Shown here piece after piece: positions 1-8,085 of a stretch of 44,031 nucleotides of DNA (the stretch's first letter is position 1; each line of letters starts with the position of its first letter). Below the pieces are notes generated by a model. That model was not told the DNA's origin. It was given only the letters and a program-made list of their open reading frames with translations, and did not search any database. The position numbers were made by a program, and so were the translations under genes. Source of the stretch: RGIG9115 sp045649825 (GTDB taxonomy: Bacteria > Bacillota > Clostridia > UBA1381). The stretch spans positions 1-44,031 of the forward strand of contig JAZRQO010000012.1 in NCBI GenBank assembly GCA_045649825.1, given 5' to 3'.

Positions 1-1
1 A

Positions 2-661
2 ACAAATCCTGTAAAAACAAATTTTGAGTATGATTTTACAACTCCCTTTGTACGTGACCCTGCAGATATGATATTTGAATCTGCTATGCTTGAAAATACT
101 GCGTATACCATCAAGGTGAATTTGCCTGAAGCAACAAACCTTGTTGTAACAACCGGCGGCAAGCCGTTAGCAGGGGATTTTGGCGGAGAACTTCAGATTA
201 AGGTTGATGAAGAAGAGCTTTTCAGAAAAACCATAACAGATGAAGGGTATATAACAAAGCATACTGTGGCTATACCTGCAGGTGAGCATACGGTAACTGT
301 TGCTAATGCTTCGGCAAGCGCAAAGTTTTTCCTGGCTTGGATTGCATTTGAGAATGTGACATCACGTATATCTGCAGAAGCGGCAATCGGCGATAATAAC
401 GGCGTACTTTTTGTAAGAGATACAAAAGCTTCATTTTCGGATATGCTTGTTACAGGCTACACCCCCATACAAATTGCGGGAGCAACAGTTGAGCTGGCAG
501 GCCTTACTGACGGCACCTACGACCTTATTTGGTGGGATACCTACGAAGGTGGCGAGGTTTCAAAACAGGAAATCACAGTATCGGGCGGCATAGCTCCTGA
601 AGTTTCAGTTCCTACATTCACAAGAGACATTGCGGCAAAGATAATTCGCAAGAGTTATTGA
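2..661 (+). CDS. 3' end of a secreted, probably carbohydrate-active protein (5' truncated)
   Basis: The frame is open from the window edge to a TGA at 659-661, so this is the last ~219 residues of a larger protein; the ATG at 68 is internal. The visible part is all beta-strand-like. A malectin/CBM-like stretch (a held-back beta domain ending near LAWIAFENV) is followed by a C-terminal sandwich with the motif YDLIWWDTYEGGE. That motif resembles the small beta domains closing many glycoside hydrolases, in which a W-D-x-x-x-G turn is typical. No catalytic domain is visible, so hydrolase activity is inference. The stop lies just before the next gene's ribosome binding site, so it is probably the first visible gene of an operon with the SLH proteins. 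Confidence 0.8.
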   Translation, partial: TNPVKTNFEYDFTTPFVRDPADMIFESAMLENTAYTIKVNLPEATNLVVTTGGKPLAGDFGGELQIKVDEEELFRKTITDEGYITKHTVAIPAGEHTVTVANASASAKFFLAWIAFENVTSRISAEAAIGDNNGVLFVRDTKASFSDMLVTGYTPIQIAGATVELAGLTDGTYDLIWWDTYEGGEVSKQEITVSGGIAPEVSVPTFTRDIAAKIIRKSY

Positions 662-672
662 GGAGGTATGGC

Positions 673-2172
673 ATGAAAAAATTAATATACAGCTTAATTC
701 TCATTTTATGCACAGCGGCAGCTTCTGCTTCGGCAGAAGCTGCAATCAAGGCAAAGGTTGATTCCGTAAACGATAAAATCGTTGTTTCAGGAACAGCAGA
801 GCCGGGTGCAGATGTACCTCTTATGCTTTTAAAGCCATTGAACGGTGCAACACTTTCTGCATCTAATATAGGTACATATGCAATACATATTACATCTGCT
901 ACAGCAGATGGTACAGGTGCTTTTTCAAAAGAGCTTCCAATGCAGGCTTCATATGAAAGCATGTGGTACACTTTAGTTTCCGAAGGCGGAAGCACAAGCA
1001 CTGCAGAAAACGGACTTAAAGTATACTACCCCTCAGACGCTGAGCTTGCGGCACCCCTTGCGGCAGTAAACGCTGCAACAAACGAAACCGCTATGGAAAC
1101 TGCACTTAAAGCTGAAGCGTCAATTGGTGTTAAAAATGCAGATGTTCTCGGAGCTTCAATCAATCTCCCTGAATTTACAGACTACACATCAGCATTTTGC
1201 CAAACTCTTGTAGGTAAAAAGCCTGCGGGCGGATGGCTCACGGCAGAAGCTTTTCAGGCTGATTTTGAAGCTACTGTTCTCGTTTATGCAAGGTATATTG
1301 AAGCACTTAATGCTATAAACGGTGCAAATCTTGAAACAATCACAGGCGTAATCGGAAGCTACAACGATATTCTGCTCCTTACCTTAACAGGAAAGTATGC
1401 AACATATCAGAGTGCAATAAATAAAAATATTGTTGGTACATACGGAAGTCTTGATGATTTCAAATATGCATTTAATTATGCAGTAACAAACTATCAGCCA
1501 CCTCAGGCAGGTATTGACGGCGGCAGACCCGGTCCAAGTAGCCCCGGTGTGAGCAGCCCCGGTGGCAGCGGTGGTTTTGCAGGTGGAGGCTTGGTAGTAG
1601 AAAAAACAGATAATCCTCTGACAAAGGTATTCTCTGACCTTGATTCTGTCGGCTGGGCAGAAGAAAGCATTGTACGTCTTGCGTCGGCGGGCGTTGTATC
1701 AGGTACAGGCAATAATATGTTCACACCAAACGGACTTGTAACCCGTGAGCAGTTTGTAAAGATGATACTTCTTGCTCTCGACCTTCCTGCAGATGGCGAA
1801 AATGCTGCATTTACAGATGTTTCAAAACAAGACTGGTATTATTCATATGTAATATCTGCAACAGAGCTTGGTATTGTAACAGGCAAAGACAACGGAAGCT
1901 TCGGAGCAGGGGAGTATGTAACACGTGAAGATATGGTAACTATTGCGGCAAGAGCAGTAAAGGCTGCAAATGCAGTGCTTCCTGCAACAACGACTGTAAG
2001 CTACACAGATGAAGCTGATATTTCAGCTTATGCAAAGGAAGCGGCAAATGCTTTTGGTAATGCGGGAATAATCACAGGTATGCCCGACGGAAGCTTTATG
2101 CCGAAGGACTTTTCAACAAGAGCTCAGGCGGCAGTTATGCTTGATCGCTTAATGCAGAAGATAGGGGGTTGA
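673..2172 (+). CDS. Secreted S-layer protein with three C-terminal SLH domains
   Basis: A 499-residue exported protein expected to sit on the cell wall. It starts with a Lys-Lys signal peptide ending near ASASAEA, then an Ig/bacterial-adhesin-like beta domain (about 25-125), a helical region (about 130-270), a Gly/Pro/Ser-rich linker (about 278-305) and three SLH domains (about 317-372, 377-430, 442-497). SLH domains bind pyruvylated secondary cell-wall polymer. The ATG at 673 is chosen because AGGAGG lies 6 bases upstream at 661-666; a TTG at 658 would put that site inside the gene. Only 5 bases separate its stop from the next SLH gene. The function of the N-terminal half is unknown. Confidence 0.9.
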   Translation: MKKLIYSLILILCTAAASASAEAAIKAKVDSVNDKIVVSGTAEPGADVPLMLLKPLNGATLSASNIGTYAIHITSATADGTGAFSKELPMQASYESMWYTLVSEGGSTSTAENGLKVYYPSDAELAAPLAAVNAATNETAMETALKAEASIGVKNADVLGASINLPEFTDYTSAFCQTLVGKKPAGGWLTAEAFQADFEATVLVYARYIEALNAINGANLETITGVIGSYNDILLLTLTGKYATYQSAINKNIVGTYGSLDDFKYAFNYAVTNYQPPQAGIDGGRPGPSSPGVSSPGGSGGFAGGGLVVEKTDNPLTKVFSDLDSVGWAEESIVRLASAGVVSGTGNNMFTPNGLVTREQFVKMILLALDLPADGENAAFTDVSKQDWYYSYVISATELGIVTGKDNGSFGAGEYVTREDMVTIAARAVKAANAVLPATTTVSYTDEADISAYAKEAANAFGNAGIITGMPDGSFMPKDFSTRAQAAVMLDRLMQKIGG

Positions 2173-2177
2173 CGGCT

Positions 2178-4733
2178 ATGAAGAATAAATTGCTATCTTT
2201 AATACTTGCCTTATGCGTTATTTTGTCAGCTGCACCCACATTTGCGGCATTTAACGATATTGCAGGTCTTAAAAGCGAATACGATATACGCGTTTTAGAA
2301 GGTCTTGAAATCGTGGATTCAGGAGAAAGCTATCGCCCTGAAAGCTACATAACAAGAGGCGATTTCTTCCTTATGACGGCTCGTATTATGGGTTATAAAG
2401 CGGAAGCTCCGGAAGATGCAGTTTCATATCTTGCATCTGCAGGAGTTATATCGGGATATGGTAACGGCGAGTTCAAGTGCGACTCAGCGATAACCTATAA
2501 CGAAGCTCTTAAAATGCTTGTTGTTGCTCTTGGCTACGGACAGAATGCAATGATGCAGGGCGGTTGGCCCACGGGCTATGTAACAGTAGCTTCAAGCCTT
2601 GATGTTACAGAGCCTGCTGATAAAATCTCAGGTGATGGTTATGTAACCCGCGGTATGGCAGCAACTCTCCTTGTTCGTGCAGGTAACACAAAGACTGCAC
2701 AGGTAACCTACAGAGATGAAAATTCAATAATGGGTCCCACCGGCGGCGAAACCCTCTTTAAAGAATCCCTCGGAGTTACAAAGGTAACAGGTATTATAAA
2801 TGCAAACAGTGCCACAAGCCTTGATAATCCATCAGGAATTTCTCTCAATGAGGTAAAAATCGGAACAGACCATATAGATGCAGGTAATACAAATGCAAAG
2901 GAATACCTTGGATATTTAGTTGATGCATATTGCGTGGAAGAAGTTGGCTACAAGGCTCTTGCGGTTGTCCCTGTAAAGGAGAAGAATAATGTTCTTCGTC
3001 TTTCATCAGACAGTGACATTACTGCAACAGGCTCATACCCATCACAGATTGATATAAGCTTCTATAATAACGACGGTAAGGAAAAGCACGTTAAAGCAGA
3101 GAACTGTGACGTAATCTATAACGGTGCGGCATATCTCGGCTTCTCGCTTTCTGATATATCAATAGATTCAGGCGAGGTAATCCTCCTTGATAACGATAAC
3201 GACGGAATTTATGATGTTATTTTCATAAACGAGTATGAAAACTATGTTGTGAAGAACATAAACAAGGATACTCTTAAGGTATACGACGTTTACGGACGTG
3301 TTCTCGACCTTGATGTTGACAGCGAGCAGGTTCAGATAATTGGTGCAAACGGAGTTCTGACTGACGTTGACGGCATATATGCCGACGATATTCTTTCAGT
3401 ACAGAAGAGTAAGAACGGCAATGTTATCAAGGTACAGATTGTTAAAAAGTCGGTATCGGGAACCATTGAGGCAATAAGCAAAGCAAATGGTAATACAAAG
3501 CTTACAATCGGCGGCAAGGACTATTATGTGGAAAAAGCATTCGACGCAATTGTTCACTCCGATAAAACTGATTACTATGTAGGCTTGGAAGCAGTATTCC
3601 ACCTTGATGCAGAGGGTAAGATAGTTCATATTACAACAGGAGCATCAAGTGGATGGAAGTACGGATATATCGTAACAGCCAATATTGGCGATGAAGACGG
3701 AAAGATATATTTCAAACTGTTCACTGAAGCAAATAAATTTGAACGCTTTGAAGTGGTTGAAAGAGTAAATGTTGACGGAGCTAGTAAAAAAGTAACTGCT
3801 CTCACATCTGCCGACAGTGCATGGATGAGTCGTCAGCTTATCCGCTATCAGGCGGAAGGAAATATCCTTAAAAAGATTGATACAACGGCACAGGGAACAA
3901 ATGAAACTGATGACAGTTTAAGTGTGATTCCCTCACTTTCCGGAACATATAATACAAATTCAAAGCTGTTCTATGATGGCAACCAAACTGTTTTCGGCGG
4001 AACAGATAATACTTTAGTATTCACAATTCCCACATCCGAACAGTATTTTAATGATGATATATATTATACCTCAGGAAAAATAACTACTTTTTCTAACGAA
4101 AGCCCTTACGATAGTCTTGACGCCTTTAATGTAAATGATGCCGGGATTGCAAAGGTTATTGTGCGCAATGCAAATGATACTCTTGGAGTGGGAAGTAGTA
4201 CTAATTTTGTTCTTGTAGAGTCCGTTTCTGTCGCAGTTGATGCTGAGGGCGAGGTTGTACAGATTCTCAAAGGTATTCGACATAACGGAAATGCTTATGA
4301 AGGCACCACAAATTCCGTAGATGTGATTCCGGATGGAATAAAAACAGGCGATTTTGTGCGTATAAGAGAAAAAAGCGGTCAGCTCGTATCAGTTCAGAAT
4401 GATTTTGATTTTGATACTGATTATCCCGATATATTTGCATACACCAATGGTGGGAATTCCGGCACGTATTATGCATCAATTAATATTGCCTGTGGATTTA
4501 TGACCTATGCCGACGATACTCATATTGTGATAGGCGATTCAAATAATATCCAAAATATAACATTCTCTTTGGGCAGTGCTCCCATATTGCTTTGCGATAT
4601 ACAAGAAGAAACTGTAAAAAAAATAACTGTTTCTGAGCTTGCGTCATATACAAAAGATATTAATCCTGCTTCTAAAGTATGTGTAGTTATGCGAAACGGA
4701 AGTGTATTAACCGTCGTTGTAAGATTAGTGTAA
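2178..4733 (+). CDS. Large secreted SLH-domain protein with a beta-rich body
   Basis: An 851-residue exported protein. A signal peptide (cleavage near PTFAA) is followed by SLH repeats at the N terminus (about 25-75 and 78-122, with a third degenerate one to about 175). The remaining ~670 residues are repetitive and beta-rich, with many Asp/Asn turns such as LDNDNDGIYDVIFINEYEN, and no recognisable catalytic motif. The layout (SLH first, then repeated beta modules) resembles the protein at 25999 in this window. ATG 2178 has a G-run 9 bases upstream (2164-2168) and follows the previous stop closely, suggesting translational coupling. It is probably a surface structural or adhesin-like protein; no specific ligand can be named. 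Confidence 0.87.
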   Translation: MKNKLLSLILALCVILSAAPTFAAFNDIAGLKSEYDIRVLEGLEIVDSGESYRPESYITRGDFFLMTARIMGYKAEAPEDAVSYLASAGVISGYGNGEFKCDSAITYNEALKMLVVALGYGQNAMMQGGWPTGYVTVASSLDVTEPADKISGDGYVTRGMAATLLVRAGNTKTAQVTYRDENSIMGPTGGETLFKESLGVTKVTGIINANSATSLDNPSGISLNEVKIGTDHIDAGNTNAKEYLGYLVDAYCVEEVGYKALAVVPVKEKNNVLRLSSDSDITATGSYPSQIDISFYNNDGKEKHVKAENCDVIYNGAAYLGFSLSDISIDSGEVILLDNDNDGIYDVIFINEYENYVVKNINKDTLKVYDVYGRVLDLDVDSEQVQIIGANGVLTDVDGIYADDILSVQKSKNGNVIKVQIVKKSVSGTIEAISKANGNTKLTIGGKDYYVEKAFDAIVHSDKTDYYVGLEAVFHLDAEGKIVHITTGASSGWKYGYIVTANIGDEDGKIYFKLFTEANKFERFEVVERVNVDGASKKVTALTSADSAWMSRQLIRYQAEGNILKKIDTTAQGTNETDDSLSVIPSLSGTYNTNSKLFYDGNQTVFGGTDNTLVFTIPTSEQYFNDDIYYTSGKITTFSNESPYDSLDAFNVNDAGIAKVIVRNANDTLGVGSSTNFVLVESVSVAVDAEGEVVQILKGIRHNGNAYEGTTNSVDVIPDGIKTGDFVRIREKSGQLVSVQNDFDFDTDYPDIFAYTNGGNSGTYYASINIACGFMTYADDTHIVIGDSNNIQNITFSLGSAPILLCDIQEETVKKITVSELASYTKDINPASKVCVVMRNGSVLTVVVRLV

Positions 4734-4773
4734 TCATAAATTTTAAATGGCTTTAAAGGAGATTTAATCTTAA

Positions 4774-6204
4774 ATGAACTACAATATAAAAACTAAAGAC
4801 TACGGCGAATATGACGTGGTGGTATGCGGGGGCGGAACAGCCGGTGTGTGTGCGGCAATTGCAGCCGCACGGGAAGGAGCAAATACACTTCTTGTTGAGC
4901 GATCTTTCGCAGTAGGTGGTATGCTCACAATAGGTAACGGAGGGATAACAAAATTTACCGAGCATTGTAAGGATGTGGACAAATACAAAAAAGAAGTGTT
5001 GGATATCCTTTCAACCGATGCTAAGAGTGTTCAGGTTGTGGGGGGCATAGCAGAAGAGTTTGTAAGCCGTATGATTAAGAACAACACTGCTGTCGGCACA
5101 CACGGAAATGCAGGAAGTTATGTATTTACAGACAGAATTGAGGCACAGTGGACTCTTATGCAGATGCTGGAAGCTGACGGAGTAAAGGTCCTTTACGATA
5201 CCCGCGTATGCGACGTAATAAAAGACGGCAGTGATATAACGGGAGTAATTGTTTTAAATAAAGAGGGCTTTCTTAAAATAAGTGCAGGTTGTGTCATTGA
5301 CGCTACAGGTGACGCTGATGTTGCATATTTTGCCGGAGCGCCGCTTCATAAAGGAGCATCACAGGAAGATGTGGCTGAAGGCGGAGCAGAGAGAGTAGGA
5401 CAGCTTCAGCAGATGGGAACTATGTACCGTGTTCGTAATGTGGATTTTGATAAGCTTTTCGGATTTTTGAAAGAGCATTCAGACCGTTTTTATCAGCATG
5501 AATTTGGCGTTATGTCCCTTGATAATGTTATACAAAGCTATAAAAACGGAGAAATGTGTGTTTTCAGAGTGTTAGTCAGCACCCCCCACGGTCTTAGCCC
5601 TGTTCAGGTATATAACCAGCCACAAAAGGATGAAGCAATTCTCCTTGGTATGGCAAGCGAAATCTATGATTCAGACGGATGTAATGCACAGGACCTCAGC
5701 ATAGCACAATATAAAATACACGAGGGTGTAAGAACCATAAATCGTTGGCTTAAAGAAATTCCCGGGCTTGATAATGTAATCCCTTTGTTTATTCCCGATG
5801 TGGGCGTTCGGGAAACAAGGCATATAGAGGGTGAGTATGTTCTCACAGCTATGGATGTGCTCAGTGGAAAAGATTTTCACGATTCCATCGGCTGCGGAGG
5901 TCACCCTGTTGATATTCATCCGTTGCCTCCCGAAATAGAGAACATGGATTTTAATCATTGGCGTTTTCATATACCATACAGGATAATGCTTCCCCAAGAA
6001 ATTGATAATTTGTTGGTAGCAGGACGTTGTGTATCAGCTACAAGGGTAGCGGTGGGTGCTATTCGTCCCACGGCTCAGTGTATGGTTATGGGAGAAGCTG
6101 CAGGAACGGCGGCAGCCCTTGCAGTGAGTAAAAGAGTTAAATGCCGTAATATAGATGTATGTGAGCTGAGAAGTGTGCTTTTGAAAAATGGTGCTGTTCT
6201 GTAA
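4774..6204 (+). CDS. FAD-dependent oxidoreductase (FAD_oxidored family)
   Basis: A 476-residue flavoprotein. The N-terminal dinucleotide-binding fold shows VVVCGGGTAGVCAAIAAA (about 13-30) and an acidic strand end at LLVE. A second conserved block, IDATGDADVAYFAGAP, lies near residue 180, and the C-terminal block AIRPTAQCMVMGEAAGTAAA closes the FAD site. This matches the FAD_oxidored (PF12831) family, often met in polysaccharide-utilisation clusters; the substrate is not known. No signal peptide is present, so it is cytoplasmic, although its neighbours are exported proteins. The ATG is preceded by AAAGGAG at 4755-4761. It is probably co-transcribed with the SLH genes 40 bases upstream and the lipoprotein gene downstream. 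Confidence 0.9.
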   Translation: MNYNIKTKDYGEYDVVVCGGGTAGVCAAIAAAREGANTLLVERSFAVGGMLTIGNGGITKFTEHCKDVDKYKKEVLDILSTDAKSVQVVGGIAEEFVSRMIKNNTAVGTHGNAGSYVFTDRIEAQWTLMQMLEADGVKVLYDTRVCDVIKDGSDITGVIVLNKEGFLKISAGCVIDATGDADVAYFAGAPLHKGASQEDVAEGGAERVGQLQQMGTMYRVRNVDFDKLFGFLKEHSDRFYQHEFGVMSLDNVIQSYKNGEMCVFRVLVSTPHGLSPVQVYNQPQKDEAILLGMASEIYDSDGCNAQDLSIAQYKIHEGVRTINRWLKEIPGLDNVIPLFIPDVGVRETRHIEGEYVLTAMDVLSGKDFHDSIGCGGHPVDIHPLPPEIENMDFNHWRFHIPYRIMLPQEIDNLLVAGRCVSATRVAVGAIRPTAQCMVMGEAAGTAAALAVSKRVKCRNIDVCELRSVLLKNGAVL

Positions 6205-6221
6205 GTTCCCTTAAAAGGAAT

Positions 6222-6249
6222 ACCTGTTATATGTTCGTGTATAACAGGT
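6222..6249 (+). repeat. 10-bp inverted repeat between oxidoreductase and lipoprotein genes
   Basis: ACCTGTTATA at 6222-6231 is complementary to TATAACAGGT at 6240-6249 around an 8-base loop. No T-run follows, so it is a poor intrinsic terminator. It could be an RNA stem that sets the relative expression of the lipoprotein gene, or an operator. Confidence 0.7.
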
Positions 6250-6273
6250 CACTCCAACCCTTAAGCAGATGTT

Positions 6274-6292
6274 TAAACAGTATATCTGTTTA
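6274..6292 (+). promoter_or_regulatory. Palindrome upstream of lipoprotein gene, possible operator
   Basis: TAAACAG / CTGTTTA arms (6274-6280 and 6286-6292) flank TATAT. The site lies 18 bases before the AGGAGG of the lipoprotein gene. The symmetry and A/T centre fit a dimeric repressor site, but no cognate regulator can be named. Confidence 0.35.
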
Positions 6293-6322
6293 GCATAAAA
6301 AATTAAAACAGGAGGTTTTGAA

Positions 6323-7948
6323 ATGAAAAAGGTAACAAAAATGATTGCAGTTTTCCTCGCAGCAGTTTCAGTTTTGAGTGTTCTTGCGGGTTGTGGCGGA
6401 AAACAAGGTGCAAGCGTGAATGGTGAGAAGCCCGTTCTTGAATACTTTATGCCTCAGGATCCCGGTGTGGATTTTACTGATGATAAGTGGGTTATTCAGA
6501 ACTGGGGCGAAAAAACAGGTGTTACGATTAAGCTTCAGACGCTTAACCGTGATGTGTTTAACGAAAAGATAGCGGCAGTGCTTGCTGCAGGCGATCTTCC
6601 TGACCTCATCAACTGGCGTGAGGGTGCAGATGATGTTGAAATGTATGCAGGTAAGCTTTTTGTGGCAATTGATGACTATCTCGAAAAAGGTAAGCTTCCA
6701 AACCTTGAGAAGTGGCTTGAAAAGTATCCCGAAGTAAAGGAAAAAGGAAGCACTCTTGATGATGGTAAAATGTACGGCTTCCCAAGAATTCTTGATTTTG
6801 ACAATCTCAATTCCTTGTGGCAGGTGCGTGAGGACCTTCTCAATCAGGCAGGCTGGAAGGCAGAAGATATTAAAACTCTTGACGACCTGAAACAGGCTTT
6901 GCTCGCTCTCAAAAAGGTAAGCGGCACACCGTATATAACAACAAGCTGGGGATGGCAGTATTTTTCAGAATTTACAGGCTATTTCTTCGGCACATCTCCC
7001 ACTATTATGTTTGATAACAAAGTGTCAGCCGGAACAAACAAATGGGTATTCGGTCCTAAGACAGAAGGTTACAAAACATGGGTGGAGTTCTACAGATGGA
7101 TGTATGAAAATCAGCTTATTCATCCCTCATTTGCAACTATGACTCAGCAGGAGGCTAATGCCGGATATATGAACGGTGATTTTGTTCTCTGTATGGAGCA
7201 GGCAGCATATGGCGGCAATTTGGGCGGATTTAACGAAAAATATCCTTCCCGTGTTGAAACTACGATTTTCCCTGTAGAAATAAACGGCGAAGTACCAAAA
7301 CAGCCAAGACTTCATCACGAGGATAATACCTCAAGATTCCCCGTAACGGTTACCAAGAAATCAAAATACGTTGACGAGGCAATGAGAGCTATGGACTGGC
7401 TTTATTCAGATGAAGGACATGAACAGACTGTTTATGGTCAGGAAGGCGTAGATTTTGAACGTGATGATGATTATTCACATGGCTATCGTTCTCTGTACAA
7501 AAACAGCTATTATCAGCAGCAAAGACTTTTAAGCGGCGAGATAACTCAGGCTGAATACGATGCAATTCCTACATCACAGCAACGTTGTCTGAATTCTGCA
7601 TGGTTAGCCCCTGTTATGGATAAGTATCAGAGATTTGGCTCTTATCATAAAGATGATAACTATAATAAAAAGAGAACAGAGTTCAAAAACAATAATATTA
7701 AAGAGTCTTTCGATAGAGGTTTTGTAACAGATATTGATCCACTTGTAAAGTTTTCTGAAAGCCAACAGCAAGAAATAGCTGATATAAATGCGGCACTTGA
7801 TACATATGTAAGTGAGCAGTCACTTAAGTTTATTTACGGTCAGCTTTCTATGGACGAATGGGATGCATTCGTTGCTCAGTGCGATACACTCGGAGCTTCA
7901 AAACTCGAAAAGCTTTATAATGACCAATATAATAAAATGAACAACTAA
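6323..7948 (+). CDS. Extracellular solute-binding lipoprotein of an ABC importer
   Basis: A 541-residue lipoprotein with a signal peptide ending in the lipobox LAGC (Cys24), then the two-lobed fold of family-1-like solute-binding proteins (LplA/LipO-like, about 500-550 residues, usually for oligosaccharides). Recognisable blocks include a LPDLINW strand near residue 95 and repeated aromatic residues (WGWQYF, YRWMYEN) of the kind that stack on sugars. AGGAGG at 6310-6315 precedes ATG 6323. No permease or ATPase gene lies on either side, so its transporter is encoded elsewhere or upstream of the window. Context suggests uptake or sensing of a glycan fragment; the ligand is inference. Confidence 0.9.
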   Translation: MKKVTKMIAVFLAAVSVLSVLAGCGGKQGASVNGEKPVLEYFMPQDPGVDFTDDKWVIQNWGEKTGVTIKLQTLNRDVFNEKIAAVLAAGDLPDLINWREGADDVEMYAGKLFVAIDDYLEKGKLPNLEKWLEKYPEVKEKGSTLDDGKMYGFPRILDFDNLNSLWQVREDLLNQAGWKAEDIKTLDDLKQALLALKKVSGTPYITTSWGWQYFSEFTGYFFGTSPTIMFDNKVSAGTNKWVFGPKTEGYKTWVEFYRWMYENQLIHPSFATMTQQEANAGYMNGDFVLCMEQAAYGGNLGGFNEKYPSRVETTIFPVEINGEVPKQPRLHHEDNTSRFPVTVTKKSKYVDEAMRAMDWLYSDEGHEQTVYGQEGVDFERDDDYSHGYRSLYKNSYYQQQRLLSGEITQAEYDAIPTSQQRCLNSAWLAPVMDKYQRFGSYHKDDNYNKKRTEFKNNNIKESFDRGFVTDIDPLVKFSESQQQEIADINAALDTYVSEQSLKFIYGQLSMDEWDAFVAQCDTLGASKLEKLYNDQYNKMNN

Positions 7949-7967
7949 GGCTTTACATAAATTTAAA

Positions 7968-8077
7968 ATCGGGCATTTTAAAGCTTTATTCCGGAAAGCA
8001 GATCGGGCAATTGTGCAGATAAGCTCTGCATAAGTTACTTATCGGAATAATGCTTTAACAAAAAAAATTTAAAGGAG
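7968..8077 (+). ncRNA. Structured intercistronic leader RNA before carbohydrate-binding protein gene
   Basis: A 16-bp stem with one mismatch (7978-7993 with 8043-8058) encloses a 6-bp hairpin (8014-8019/8025-8030, loop TAAGC) and a second hairpin (8031-8034/8038-8041, about 4 bp). The unpaired left side repeats ATCGGGCA, seen at 7968-7975 and 8002-8009. The element ends 12 bases before the AAAGGAG of the next gene. No U-run follows the outer stem, so this is not a classical terminator. It matches no riboswitch class I recognise. Confidence 0.5.
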
Positions 8078-8085
8078 ATGCAAAA

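Noticed and set aside
618..1001. Minus-strand frame across the 673 gene start
   Set aside because: It overlaps two well-supported + strand genes, has no ribosome site and no domain.
7978..8069. Outer stem before 8086 read as an intrinsic terminator
   Set aside because: An A-run, not a T-run, follows the stem on the + strand, and the next ribosome site is immediately downstream.
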